This document shows, piece by piece, positions 1 to 9,544 of a DNA stretch of 64,000 nt. Each line of letters starts with the position of its first letter. Within the stretch, counting starts at the first letter, position 1. Under the pieces are notes generated by a model. It was not told where the DNA came from and searched no databases. It saw only the letters and a program-made list of their open reading frames with translations. Made by a program: the position numbers and the translations under genes. Origin of the DNA: Acanthosepion pharaonis (lineage: Eukaryota; Mollusca; Cephalopoda; Sepiida; Sepiidae); NCBI GenBank assembly GCA_903632075.3, contig CAHIKZ030002622.1:670501-734500 (forward strand), written 5' to 3'.

Positions 1-40
1 AGACTTATAAATGTGTAAGATATTATAGATCTTGTTATCT

Positions 41-116
41 TTTGAAGAAATCCCAGGATACATTTGTGTGGTTTTGCCTATAAAATGGGGAGGGAAAAGT
101 GTTTTGGAACAAACAA
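41..116 (+). repeat. Family-L repeat fragment
   Basis: Matches the TATA-containing end of the ~430-bp family-L repeats found at 42800, 49303, 59838 and 60410: an 'aaatcccaggatacattt'-type segment followed by 'gcctataaaatgggg' and 'aaaagtgttttg'. Only the last ~75 bp of the repeat is present before the LINE-C fragment starts. Confidence 0.55.
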
Positions 117-117
117 C

Positions 118-345
118 AGTTGTTCTGATGAAGTTTCTGCCTTGAAGACTCAACTGTATGAATTTAAGCATGCTACAAGATTGAAAACTAGGTGTCACCA
201 TTTTACTGCTGAACTAGCTACATTTAACCATAACTCTTCCGATGGTTTCTTTTCTTGCAGTTCTTGCCTATGGAACTCCTTTCTGCTTTCTAGCTCTTCT
301 GCTACCTACAATCTTTAAAATTTAAATGCAATGTCAATCACCAAA
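118..345 (+). pseudogene. LINE-C reverse transcriptase C-terminal fragment
   Basis: An open segment (roughly 117-318) shows the C-terminal landmarks shared by all LINE-C copies here: a C-S-D-E motif, then 'LYEFKHATRL', a H-FT-E segment and a final 'LWNS' block. The best preserved copies are at 15719 (+) and 34465 (-). The fragment is 5'-truncated, as usual for non-LTR retrotransposons, and stops before the polyA-like tail. It is a dead fragment, not a host gene. Confidence 0.7.
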
Positions 346-489
346 TGCAATGTTTCTCAACCTTTTTAAGCTCCAGCACATCTGTTTTTTCACGATTTCT
401 TCAATGTTTGGTCGAATGTGCAATAAGCAGACTTGCATTTCTTCTTAATGAATATAAAAACAAAGTATTTAAAATAACTTAAAGGATAG

Positions 490-744
490 TGGTGGTGGAG
501 TAATGGATAGTGGCTTGGATTGAGGAATCGGAGAGCCAGTCAAATCCATTATGTTCACTTATGTGCTTATACTCTTGGGAAAGGTATGAATCCTCTTCTC
601 CCCACCAGTTATGGATAAATAACAGGACAGACCGGGTTCTATAGCCTTGAATGGCAACTGGTTTACTGCAGAAAGAAATGGCAACCTACCATGGGAAAAA
701 ATCTGCCTCGTCAGTCATGTATCAAAAGATACATGATCACCTCA
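490..744 (+). mobile_element. tRNA-derived SINE, family A (copy 1)
   Basis: Head 'ggtggagtaatggatagtgg' resembles a tRNA A-box region. The body has the recurrent 'cacttatgtgcttat', 'ggacagaccgggttctatag' and 'gaaatggcaacctac' blocks, and the tail holds the hairpin TCATGTATC-AAAA-GATACATGA. The box-B region is partly deleted compared with later copies. It is joined head to tail to the next copy. Confidence 0.75.
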
Positions 745-869
745 GAGGAGGCACGGTGGAGTAATGGATAGCGGCTTGGATTGAGGAATCGGAGAGCCGA
801 GTTTGAATTCCAGTCGAATCCATTACATTCACTTACGTGCTAACACCCTTGGGAAAGGTGTGAATCCTC
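745..869 (+). mobile_element. SINE family A, 5' half, interrupted by the LTR element
   Basis: Complete tRNA-like head, with a box-B-like 'gagtttgaattccag', and the following body up to 'ggtgtgaatcctct'. The SINE resumes at 5054 with 'cttctccctccagctatggg', which is the expected continuation in other copies. The 4.2-kb retrotransposon is therefore inserted in it. Confidence 0.8.
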
Positions 870-871
870 TT

Positions 872-1112
872 TAATAGGAGTGACAGTGACTTACCAGGAG
901 CAAAGCGAATTCGTTGCCTCGCGTGTCGAACCATTCTCTGAGAGTCGGTCGCGCGTGCGCCTACTGCCATTTTTATGCAGCAGACTTATTTGCATAAGAG
1001 AACCACGCTACCGATTAAAAACCCGGCGAGTGGACGTGGGAGGTCACTGCTTTTCTAGGCTTCGGCGAGACTAGACGGATTGCAGACAGAAAGCGACTTC
1101 TGGACATACGAC
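872..1112 (+). repeat. 5' LTR
   Basis: Matches 4812-5052 over its whole length with no substitution; the only differences are two 1-nt indels (an extra t near 881; ccc to cc near 919). It contains an octamer-like ATTTGCAT (about 989) and a TATA-like 'gattaaaaaccc' (about 1013), consistent with a promoter in U3. Judging by the 3' copy, which reads 'gagTGTAATAGG', the true LTR probably begins with TG two bases earlier; those two bases read tt here. Confidence 0.92.
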
Positions 1113-1129
1113 TAGCTATTTCGGCAAAC

Positions 1130-1870
1130 ATGGACGGCCGGTTTGATTTAAAGATAATTCCCGAGTTTGACGGGACTGGATCTGTGGTTGAATGGCTCGA
1201 GAAATTGGAATTGGTGTGCGACCTATCGGGAGTGAAGCGGCTTGATCGTGTCATCCCCCTTCGCTTAACCAGGGGAGCATTCGCGGTTTACCAGCAACTA
1301 TCTACGGAAGAGAAATCGGACGTGGCTCGAATCAAGGGAGCATTGATGACTGCATTTGCCCCTGATAAATTCACGGCATACGAACAATTCGAGGCACGTA
1401 TATTACGTCCGGGTGAGACCGTAGATGTATATTTGGCTGATCTACGGAAACTCTCCGTCCTTTTTGGAGGAGTGCCAGACAGTGCGATGGCATGCGTGTT
1501 CGTGCGGGGGCTTCCTGATCCTGTGAAAAGGCTCCTGCGGTCCTCGGCCAGGGCGGATGATATGTCTCTCGAGGAGCTATTGGCCCGAGCTCGGGCAATC
1601 ATAAAGGACGAGACAGCAGAGAGGGAACCAGTCGTCGCTGCGGTGCAGCCCTCCCAGATTCCCCGTTCTTCCCCAGACATGGGCCCACTTGTCACATGCT
1701 ATGAATGTAATGGGCCCAATCACTTCGCGAGGGACTGCATGAAGAGGCGAAGGGCAACTAACGCACGTTGCTATCGATGCAACAAGATCGGTCATCTGGC
1801 CAAAAATTGTCCGGGAAACGGAGGCGGGGACGAGACTTCAGCGCCGGTCCACTCCCCAAACAGCAAGTAA
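1130..1870 (+). CDS. gag: Gag polyprotein of the LTR element (246 aa)
   Basis: Structural protein that packages the element's RNA into virus-like particles. The ATG at 1130 is the first after the LTR, only 17 nt downstream. The N-terminal two thirds is a helical capsid-like region ('EFDGTGSVVEWLEKLEL', then 'RILRPGETVDVYLADLRKL'). Residues 190-203 and 214-227 are two C-x2-C-x4-H-x4-C zinc knuckles separated by a basic linker rich in Arg and Lys, typical of nucleocapsid. The frame stays open for its full length and overlaps the pol frame by about 100 nt. Pol lies in the -1 frame, so expression by -1 frameshifting is possible, but a single-base deletion giving the same result cannot be excluded because later pol breaks have the same direction. 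Confidence 0.88.
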   Translation: MDGRFDLKIIPEFDGTGSVVEWLEKLELVCDLSGVKRLDRVIPLRLTRGAFAVYQQLSTEEKSDVARIKGALMTAFAPDKFTAYEQFEARILRPGETVDVYLADLRKLSVLFGGVPDSAMACVFVRGLPDPVKRLLRSSARADDMSLEELLARARAIIKDETAEREPVVAAVQPSQIPRSSPDMGPLVTCYECNGPNHFARDCMKRRRATNARCYRCNKIGHLAKNCPGNGGGDETSAPVHSPNSK

Positions 1871-2745
1871 ACTCGGTGCTACCCATCATTACTGTGTGTG
1901 TTGACGGCACACCATGCTCGGCTCTCCTTGATTCAGGGTGCTCATGGTCAATCTTGAGCGCGAGTTTATGTCGGTCTTGGTCGAAGCAGGGTATGGCGGT
2001 ATCTACCTTAACCGGAGCCACGCAGGCTTGCTGTGGAAAGGGCACCGTCAGAATTTGCACAGCAACTGGTAATACTGCTACAATCGATGTGCTGGTTATG
2101 CGAGGGAAACCCCTGGATTTCGACCTGTTGCTTGGCATCGACGCCATTAAGGCACTCGGTGGAGTTCGCATCACGCAGCATGGAAGCGTGGAGTTTGAAA
2201 AACCACGGTCAGTCTGTGCAGCGATTCGTATCAGCGAAGCCGATTTCAGTGCGAAATTCAATGAACGGCAGGGAGTTTGGGTTGCAGCCTGGAAGTGGTC
2301 GGCAGGTCATGCACCAGGGAAACTTCAGAATCGGATCTCTGAGTATCCAGTATCCACCGAGATGAGAGAGGAGTACGAGCATGAATTACAAACATGGATG
2401 GACAATGGTTGGTTGGTGCCGTACAGTAACAAGGAGTTTGGCCCGCCCAAGGGACTGATACCACTGATGGCCGTGCTGCAGACCAACAAGCATAAGGTGC
2501 GTCCTGTGATGGACTATAGGGAACTAAATACCTACGTTGAAACATTCACAGGTGCCGCGGATGTTTGCGCAGAAAAACTGCGAGACTGGAGACAGCATGG
2601 TGCGAACGTGTCCATTCTGGACCTCAGGAAAGCATATCTACAGATTCGTGTTGAAAAATCCCTGTGGCCATATCAAACAGTTGTGTTTAAAAGGAAGAGA
2701 TATTGTTTGACCAGGCTGGGGTTCGGCCTGAATGTGGCGCCCTGA
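1768..2745 (+). pseudogene. pol: Pol part 1: aspartic protease and N-terminal reverse transcriptase
   Basis: The protease active site is 'LLDSGCS' at residues 54-60 (DSG instead of the common DTG), preceded by a 'ITVCVDG' strand. Reverse transcriptase starts near residue 242 ('RPVMDYRELN'), and the catalytic Asp of motif A is in 'ILDLRKAYLQI' near residue 285. The 'LGFGLNVAP' block (motif B region) follows, and the frame then stops at 2743-2745. The continuation lies in the next frame, as expected for loss of one base near 2743. The ATG at 1768 is only the first in the frame; the real N-terminus would come from Gag by frameshift or processing. Confidence 0.85.
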
Positions 2746-3401
2746 TAATGCGAGCTGTGCTTAATGCTGTGTTAGCACAGAATGAAACTATAAATAGAGC
2801 AACGTCTGCATATATTGATGATATATATATCAACGAGGATGTGGCGTCGGCGGAATCTGTGAGGAAACATCTCGAGCTCTACGGACTGACGAGCAAGGAT
2901 CCAGAGAAGTTACAGGACGGAGCTAGAGTGCTGGGGCTAGAAGTATGGAAGGAACAGGGTCGACTGCGATGGCGACGAGGAAGCAGAATGGTAGACGGCC
3001 CTATGACTATGACACGGAGAGGTATTTTCTCCATGTTTGGCCGGCTGGTGGGACACTTCCCCGTGTGTGGATGGCTGCGAGTGGCGACAGGCGTCATCAA
3101 ACGTCGAGCCACTGCCGTAACGCAGAACTGGGACGACAAAATTTGTGATGCTCCCCTGGAACGTATGATAACGGACACCATTGCCCGGGCTCAGCAACTG
3201 GATCCTGCACAGGGAGAATGGTGCGTGAATACGAAGGAGCTAGACGTGTGGGTGGACGCGAGTTCGCTGGCTGTCGGAGTAGCGCTCGAGGCTAAAGGGA
3301 GCTATCATCGAGGACGCATGCTGGCTACGGCCGATAAAAACACCCAGCATATCAATGTGGCTGAACTGGATGCCGTACTGAAGGAATCAACCTCGCGCTA
3401 A
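2743..3401 (+). pseudogene. pol: Pol part 2: reverse transcriptase palm and RNase H
   Basis: Continues RT in another frame: 'IMRAVLNAVL', then the catalytic YIDD box (about 2811-2822), then the thumb/connection. RNase H follows with 'VWVDASSLAVG' (first catalytic Asp) and 'NVAELDAV' (catalytic Glu). An ORF with an ATG can be read from 2703, but its first dozen residues are only the shadow of part 1. The frame stops at 3401 after an apparent 1-nt loss near 3382; the third RNase H Asp is in the next frame. Confidence 0.83.
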
Positions 3402-3877
3402 AATGGCAGGCTACGGTATTACATGTGAACACAGACTCCCTCTGCGTGTACCATTGGGTGACTAATGCCCTTACGGGAAAGTCTCGGCTGAACACCAAGG
3501 CCGCTAGCGAGATGCTCATAAGGCGACGACTTGAAACTCTAACGTCTCTTGTGAAAGAGTATAAACTTTCCGTTGACATAGCGCTAGTTAGATCCGACCA
3601 GAACCGAGCTGACTTGTTGACGAGAGTTCCCCAGAAGTGGTTCAACAATGTGAAGGAATTTGAACCTGTTCAACCAGTATGTGCTTCTGCTGTAGGAAAC
3701 CAGAGCCTTGCTCAGTTAACTGAGATTCATCGACACAGCGGGCACCCTGGAGTTAAACGGACACTATATTTCGCACGTAGGATCAACCCGTCCGTGTCGA
3801 AAGCAGCAGTAAGATCGGTCGTTCGAAGTTGTGAACAGTGTCAGTCAATAGATCCAGCTTCTGTGCGATGGCAGAAG
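3385..3877 (+). pseudogene. pol: Pol part 3: end of RNase H and integrase zinc domain
   Basis: Begins in the frame holding 'VNTDSLCVYHW', the last RNase H aspartate. A linker follows, then the integrase HHCC zinc domain: the H-x-H-SGH segment near 3728-3748 and C-x2-C (CEQC) near 3830-3841. An open frame runs on to 4081, but after about 3877 it no longer matches integrase. The proper continuation lies in the next frame, and it shifts again in a T run at about 3945. Confidence 0.78.
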
Positions 3878-3947
3878 GAGAGCTCAGTGTGCGTGAAACT
3901 TGGAGTCGTCTGGGAATGGACATTACACACTATAACGGTCGCCATTT

Positions 3948-4421
3948 TTGACTCTGATCGATTGCGGCCCCACACGGTTTTCGATCTGGCGACCACTAGT
4001 TCGGCAAGACGCTGCACACGTAATCCGGCAATTGGAGTCGGTGTTTTTCGAACGTGGTGCCCCGGTAGAAATCCTGGCTGATAATGACACTGCATTCCGC
4101 AGTCAGCAATTTAAACAATTCATGGAAGAATGGGGCGTCCGATTCCGACCGCGCTGCGCGTACAAACCATCTGGAAATGGTATTGTAGAGAGGTGTCATC
4201 GGACAATCAAACGGATTGCTGCGCGAAAGAGCTGCTCTATTATGGAGGCCGTGTATTGGTATAACGTTACACCCAGGGATGATGTGTCTGCCTCTTCTGC
4301 GCCCGCCAATCTGCTGCATTCGTACAGAATTCGAGTAAAAGGAATTGACATTGTGCCTTCGCCTAACCGGGCGACTTCGACTCGGTATAAAGAAGGAGAC
4401 GCAGTTTGGGTAAAAATCCGC
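3948..4421 (+). pseudogene. pol: Pol part 4: integrase catalytic core
   Basis: Strand-transfer domain. In the open frame from 3948, 'LADNDTAF' provides the second catalytic Asp (residue 45) and 'GNGIVER' the catalytic Glu (residue 81), exactly 35 residues between them, a standard D,D-35-E integrase. The first Asp, in a 'GMD' motif at about 3913-3921, is in a different frame just upstream. The core ends with 'YKEGDAVWVK', the usual start of the integrase C-terminal SH3-like domain, where the frame breaks again near 4421. Confidence 0.85.
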
Positions 4422-4825
4422 ACGGACGCTGCACGTCAAAGTTTGTGAAAGGTCGTGTCACGGGAATAAACAGTCCGCAATCTGTAGTCATCGACGGGAT
4501 ACCGCGACACGTGGGAGATGTACGTCCACGGCTCACTTCATTGTTACCAACGGATGATGGCGGTGGCACAACGTCAGGGGAGTAATGAATGGCAAGAACC
4601 AAGCTCCAGTGCAAGCAGCAGCGACACCTCATCTGAAAGCGAGAAAGAAGTAGACTTGAACCTTAATGATCCCCGGAATATGATTCAGACCAGGACACAT
4701 CTGACGATTCAGCCGGGGAGGAAGTCATGGTTATACCACCGCGAAGAAGTGCAAGGGTGAAACGACCAGCCCCTCACTGTCACTTATGTGATCATACGAT
4801 CAGGGGGAGTGTAATAGGAGGACAG
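4421..4825 (+). pseudogene. pol: Pol part 5: integrase C-terminus and acidic/basic tail
   Basis: In the frame starting at 4421 the text continues with 'TSKFVKGRVTGI' and 'DGIPRHVGDVRPRL', a C-terminal signature seen in a subset of animal Gypsy-like integrases, and stops at 4583. Beyond it, split between two frames, are a serine/acid-rich stretch (about 4590-4720) and a basic 'PPRRSARVKRPAP' tail (about 4734-4773). The reading continues through the purine tract into the 3' LTR. No membrane segment or env-like protein is present. Confidence 0.7.
4799..4811 (+). promoter_or_regulatory. Polypurine tract of the LTR element
   Basis: 'atcagggggagtg' directly precedes the 3' LTR. Such a purine run is the RNase H-resistant primer for plus-strand DNA synthesis. 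Its position supports an LTR start at TG 4810-4811. Confidence 0.75.
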
Positions 4826-5052
4826 TGACTTACCAGGAGCAAAGCGAATTCGTTGCCCTCGCGTGTCGAACCATTCTCTGAGAGTCGGTCGCGCGTGCGC
4901 CTACTGCCATTTTTATGCAGCAGACTTATTTGCATAAGAGAACCACGCTACCGATTAAAAACCCGGCGAGTGGACGTGGGAGGTCACTGCTTTTCTAGGC
5001 TTCGGCGAGACTAGACGGATTGCAGACAGAAAGCGACTTCTGGACATACGAC
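4812..5052 (+). repeat. 3' LTR
   Basis: Copy of 872-1112 with only two 1-nt indels and no substitutions. It is followed directly by the second half of the host SINE. Confidence 0.92.
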
Positions 5053-5053
5053 A

Positions 5054-5341
5054 CTTCTCCCTCCAGCTATGGGTAAATAGCAGGACAGACTGGGTTCTAT
5101 AGCCTTGGATGGCAACTGGTCTAGGAGAAGGAAAACTCTGAATTCAAACCTGCTCTTAGAGGAGGGTGAATGGAGTCTCTCTGAGCCTTGGTTGGCAATC
5201 CATTTAGTGTTGGTGTCACGATAAAAACACCCTTGATAGCCCTAGCGAAGCATCAAGAATTCAGCTATTTGACAAGATTATGAACTACACCAATCAAAGT
5301 ATTGGTGAGTTCAATCTCGGCTGAGGCCGCCAAAAAAAAAA
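5054..5341 (+). mobile_element. SINE family A, 3' half with a different polyA-ended tail
   Basis: 5054-5120 continues the SINE interrupted at 869. After 'ggcaactggtctag' the sequence leaves the usual 'gcagaaagaaatgg' body and runs through about 200 bp ending in a 22-nt A run. A similar switch, with 'aaactctgaattcaaacc'-like text, occurs at 24770 and 35770, so there are at least two tail types. Confidence 0.6.
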
Positions 5342-5532
5342 AAAAAAAAAAAGAGCATATTACACATAGCACATAACTGACTGACTGAAAAGAATTATTT
5401 AAAAATATTTTTAATACTTATTCATTTATTCAAATACTAATGCTGTGCCATTACTACTTCCACATACATGTACACACACATGCACACACATACGCATGTG
5501 TATTTGTGTCTTATAGATCAATTCAATAGGAG
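5342..5532. other. AT-rich spacer, nothing recognised
   Basis: It starts with 'cacataactgactgactg', the terminal block of SINE A, and then holds simple AC/AT text. No gene signal seen. Confidence 0.5.
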
Positions 5533-5690
5533 TGGATAGTCAATATTTCTGAGATGAGGTGTTAGTTAAAGATATCATCTCAGAAATATATACTATAATT
5601 AATTATATTTAAACTATTTAACTGTCACCTTCACAACGTTTCACCTGCTGTATGATCCAGCCTTCTTCAGGTGACATTTGTTGGAACTGA
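5533..5690 (-). mobile_element. SINE family J tail (hammerhead-like end)
   Basis: On the minus strand it shows the 'cacctgaagaagg' to 'aaacgttgtg' tail shared with copies at 55415, 56880 and 63060, with the 'cctcatctcagaaat' block at the far end. The tRNA-like head is absent. Confidence 0.6.
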
Positions 5691-6099
5691 ATCATTTATT
5701 TAGCTCTCCCTCTCTCTCTCACACACACACACATATATATCTATGTGTGTGTGTCATGACAATCTTTTGCAGCACACTTAACTCTAGAACACTAACCATG
5801 GGTATATAGTACTCAGCACAAATTTTCTTATTTTTAATTACAATTTTCAGTATCTGATTTTCTTACCTAAATAATGTTTTTTAGTTCCTATTAATGTTAA
5901 CTCAAAGTACAAAGTTTGAATTGCCTGCATGTAAAATATTTCAAATAAAGATTTATATTTAATATTTTTTTTGATATTTTCAAAATCGGGTGTGATATAC
6001 CCATGGTTAGTAGTGGTGTAACTTTAACTGATGGTTAGTGTTCTAGAACTGAATCATTTATTTAGCTCTCTCTCTCTCTCTCTCACAAACACACACACA

Positions 6100-6161
<62 letters not shown>

Positions 6162-6190
6162 ATGACAATCTTTTGCAGCAGACTTAAGAG
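5690..6190. repeat. Family-E repeat with microsatellites and inverted ends
   Basis: Two units containing 'aactgaatcatttatttagctctc', a (CT)n(CA)n(GT)n tract and 'catgacaatcttttgcagca' flank a ~265-bp segment (5783-6055). That segment begins 'tctagaacactaaccat' and ends 'atggttagtgttctaga', a 17-bp perfect terminal inverted repeat. The same arrangement recurs inverted at 29865-30375. A nonautonomous element with an internal microsatellite is likely. Confidence 0.65.
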
Positions 6191-6915
6191 AATTACACAG
6201 TGGTTGAGAATCACTGACCCAATGTCATGATCGTCTTTCTTGGAGAGAACTTATTAAAAAGAAAAAAAAATTAAAATCTTGTCTTTGAAATTATAAAAGT
6301 GAATGTACTTAAAGATACAAACTTGCCACCAAACAATTTAATCCAAATTAAATTAATTAAGCTCCTCATCTAAAAGTATTTTTCTTAAACTAAGTAACGT
6401 AAAACAAAAATTACTTATCAAAATGGTTTCCCTAAATATATTGTCGATTATCAAATTAGGCTTTTCTTACACTATAGTAATTTTAATATAAACCTTATTT
6501 CTCAAGTTTACTAATAACACCATTTATATATTCTACAGAAGTCAAATGCATCACAATTACAAAAATGATGAAAAACAATAAAAATGCTAATACATAGATA
6601 TATTAAACCTGTAGAAAAAAAAAAACATTTAAGATTTATTATAAAATTTTTTAAACCAGCCATCTAATTTAAAAAAATAATATATCTCAACCCACCAACC
6701 CTCTAGCTAAGACTAATGTTGTTTATGAATTCATTTGTCCAATCAGATGTTGTATCTTTGTAAATAATAAACATTATATGTCTTATATAGGTTACACAAC
6801 AACCCCTCTTTCCCAAAGACTTACGTATCATTTATCAGAACAAAGTACATTACATTAATAAGCTCCATAAAACCATAGTAACATTGAACAACTTCTTATA
6901 AACAACACCAAAACA
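6191..6915. other. AT-rich stretch, no gene found
   Basis: About 700 bp of AT-rich sequence without a long frame. A phrase near 6193 ('cagtggttgagaatcactg') resembles an hAT element end, but no partner was found nearby. Confidence 0.4.
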
Positions 6916-8790
6916 TTAGGTTGTTTGGAAAATAATGTCTTATTTTAGAATAAGACTTAATTGTGTTCTAATATAATATAATAGTTGCACAAAAATATAT
7001 TTCTCATTTCTAATGATTAAAGTTGCCTTTTTGTGAATTTTATATCAATCTCTTTCCAGATTTAACTTAAAATATTATATACTCCTAATATTGAACATGA
7101 AAAAAAGAAAAGATACATTTACTTTTCTTGCATGTGTTTTTGTGGTGTTACTGTTTTCTTAGTTGAAGATTGTAAAGGTAACACACTAAACTACATTCAA
7201 AGAAACACACATGGACTAGATAGCTAGAAATAACAAATGATATTTCTGTCTGCCACTCCCATTAATCTAGTAGTCATAAAAAAGTAGACTTGGAGAGAAA
7301 GAGAAAGAAAGGCAAATCACACGAGACTGGATACAACCAGGAAATAAGACTGAACCATTTAGCATGAGCTATATAGAAAACAATTTATAACAAATAAGAA
7401 AAAATGTACAAATGTGGTTGGTATATCAAATGTCTGTATGTACAAATCTATAGTTGTAAGAGTTTTTTTTTTTTTCAAGACAATGTAATGCGTCCTGGTT
7501 TTGAAAGTGGCATTTCACAATATGTCTTTCTACTTCAACAAACCAATGAAAAAGATTCCAAGCTTCATGACCAATGTCTGGAGAGAGAAAAATGAGGAGG
7601 ATAGAGGCTTACTGCCACATTTATATGCTCCCATGAGCAATTCTCATTGGCTCTGGAATAACCTACATAATGTCTATTTTTGGCCATGGAAGAAAGTGTG
7701 ACATGCAGATTTTAATTTCTGTTACAATCCACAAGTTCAAGCTTTGTCATAATGCTTCTCAGGCTGCTACCAACATTAGCAGATCATAGGGGCCACTTGT
7801 GATTGGGCAGTACAGCTCTGCTTTCTGAAGTTCCATCATGAGAATACAAGTCTTGAAGTTCAAGGTGGTAGAGGCCGTACATCTGTAATTGACAATCAAC
7901 ATCTGAAAATACCAGTTGGACAAAAACCATGTCAAAGTGTCAGAGAAATGTCTCAGGTAATGGACATCGGCATTTCAACAATATTGGACAAACAAAAGAA
8001 AATTGGCAAAATGAAGAAACTTGATAAATAGATTGCACATGAAGTCAGTAAGAGTCAAATCATTCAATATTTGAAGTGTATTTGATGCTGCACCTGTGAA
8101 ATTAAAATGGTTCATTTCTCAGCTGAATAGTGACTTGTGATGAGAAATGGATCCTTTATGAAAATCATAATTGAATGGCTCAATGGCTTGATCATGACAT
8201 AGGTTTCTGAAATCAAATTTTCACTCCTAGAAGATTATGGTAACTGTTTAGAGGTCAGCCAATAGCTTATCAGCTGTAGTCTTCTATAATCTATAATATA
8301 ATATAATATAATCTATAATATAATCTAACCAGAGCATCACTGTTTACTGACCACAACTGGAGGAAATGTATTCAGTTAAGCAAAATGTAACCAGCACTGA
8401 TTAATCAACTAGGTTCAATCCTGCTTTATGACAAAGCTCAGCTACATGCTAGCAGGATGAGATAACAGAAGTTCATTTGGAGTAGAAGATTCTGTCACAT
8501 CCACCATATTCCCCTGATCTTTTGCTCATTGACTAAGACATTTTAAGCATTTTACCAATTATTTAAACCAAAAGACATTCTACTGCAAAGAAATGCAGAA
8601 AATGTAAAGATTTCTTGGTATCCAAACCATTACAGTTTTATTATGAAGGTATAAATAAACTTGTAACTCAATGACAGAAATGTATAGATGTTCAGGGTTC
8701 CTAATTGACTGATTTAAATGATGTTTAAATACATTAATTCAGGAATAAGAATGAAGTCTAAAATCAGACATTATTTTTTCAAGAACCTAA
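6916..8790 (+). mobile_element. Mariner-like DNA transposon with 32-bp inverted ends
   Basis: Left end 6916-6947 and right end 8759-8790 are inverted repeats matching at 27 of 32 positions. They start TTAGGTTG, the usual start in several mariner subfamilies. TA follows the right end; CA precedes the left end (a mutated TA). A decayed transposase lies at 7701-8705. The element is longer than the usual ~1.3 kb because about 750 bp at 6950-7700 has no mariner similarity; that part may be a later insertion. Confidence 0.82.
7701..8705 (+). pseudogene. Decayed mariner transposase
   Basis: Cut-and-paste transposase of the SETMAR/mariner type. Visible blocks in order: 'HNASQAATNI' of the first helix-turn-helix (about 7750); 'SVIDNQHLK' (about 7880); 'SVREMSQVMDIGISTI' of the second helix-turn-helix (about 7938-7985); 'VTCDEKW' with the first catalytic Asp codon at 8139-8141; 'LYDKAQ' with the second Asp at 8430-8432; 'PPYSPDL' with the third Asp at 8516-8518; and a C-terminal 'INKLVTQ'. 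Stops and frameshifts interrupt every part. The spacing between the second and third Asp is shorter than the normal 34 residues, so there are deletions. It is inactive. Confidence 0.85.
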
Positions 8791-8796
8791 TATTGC

Positions 8797-9179
8797 ATAG
8801 AGTCAATAGTAAAAATAGACTTAAAGTTATTGCAGCCATCTACATCAGCTCAAAACTATAAAGCATTAATCAAAATAATTAGTCTCCAATCTCTTATTCT
8901 CTGTGGATATAAAATAAAATGTCATCCCATACATTCTATGTTCATTGTAATCACATGTGCTGGATTGGACTTCCTGAATTTTGTAATTCTTCTATTAAAT
9001 TTTGCTCTCAAAGCACTACTTACAACTATTACCATTTTTTTATATAATAAAATAATTACACATCTCTGACAATAACTTGTAGTGATATGTATAAATGTCA
9101 CATTTTATGACAATGGGTCCTATTTGACCCCTGTTTCTAGTTAGTAAAATCTATATAAACACATCATAACAACAAAGTA

Positions 9180-9180
<1 letters not shown>
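8797..9180. other. AT-rich spacer, no gene found
   Basis: A 79-codon open frame at 8830-9069 is hydrophobic and low in complexity. It has no recognisable domain and no supporting context, so it is not called. Confidence 0.4.
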
Positions 9181-9182
<2 letters not shown>

Positions 9183-9225
<43 letters not shown>

Positions 9226-9358
9226 TACTTTTAAAAATATGTATTCATCGTGACAGAAATTACCATGATTTGAAATCAAAACCTCAATCTTAGACTAAAC
9301 TTAAAATTTGAAGTTCAGTTCTATTTTCAAGTGATACAGAATAACATTTCTGTGTGTG

Positions 9359-9408
<50 letters not shown>

Positions 9409-9481
9409 TATATATATACACGCATATATATACATAAATATATAGATACATATATATACAAATATATACACATATATACAT

Positions 9482-9512
<31 letters not shown>

Positions 9513-9544
9513 GCATACACACACACACACACATATATATATAA
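9183..9544. repeat. AT and AC/GT microsatellite cluster
   Basis: (TA)n at 9183-9219, then interleaved (TG)n, (TA)n and (CA)n from about 9352 to 9544. Overlapping open frames on both strands (Tyr/Ile/Cys/Val-rich) are by-products of the repeats. Confidence 0.9.

Larger units (their letters stand above)
870..5053 (+). mobile_element. Ty3/Gypsy-type LTR retrotransposon, near full length
   Basis: Two 241-bp LTRs flank a gag with two CCHC knuckles and a pol in the order protease, RT, RNase H, integrase. Protease-RT-RH-INT order is the Ty3/Gypsy and retroviral order, not Copia. No envelope-like reading frame follows integrase. The coding region is clearly more GC-rich than the flanks. A purine tract 'cagggggag' lies just before the 3' LTR. 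The element sits inside a SINE. The target duplication is not clean: a short 'ctt' is shared by both sides, and the first bases of the 5' LTR differ from the 3' LTR. The RT and integrase C-terminus look divergent from textbook Gypsy, so the lineage is left open. Confidence 0.93.
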
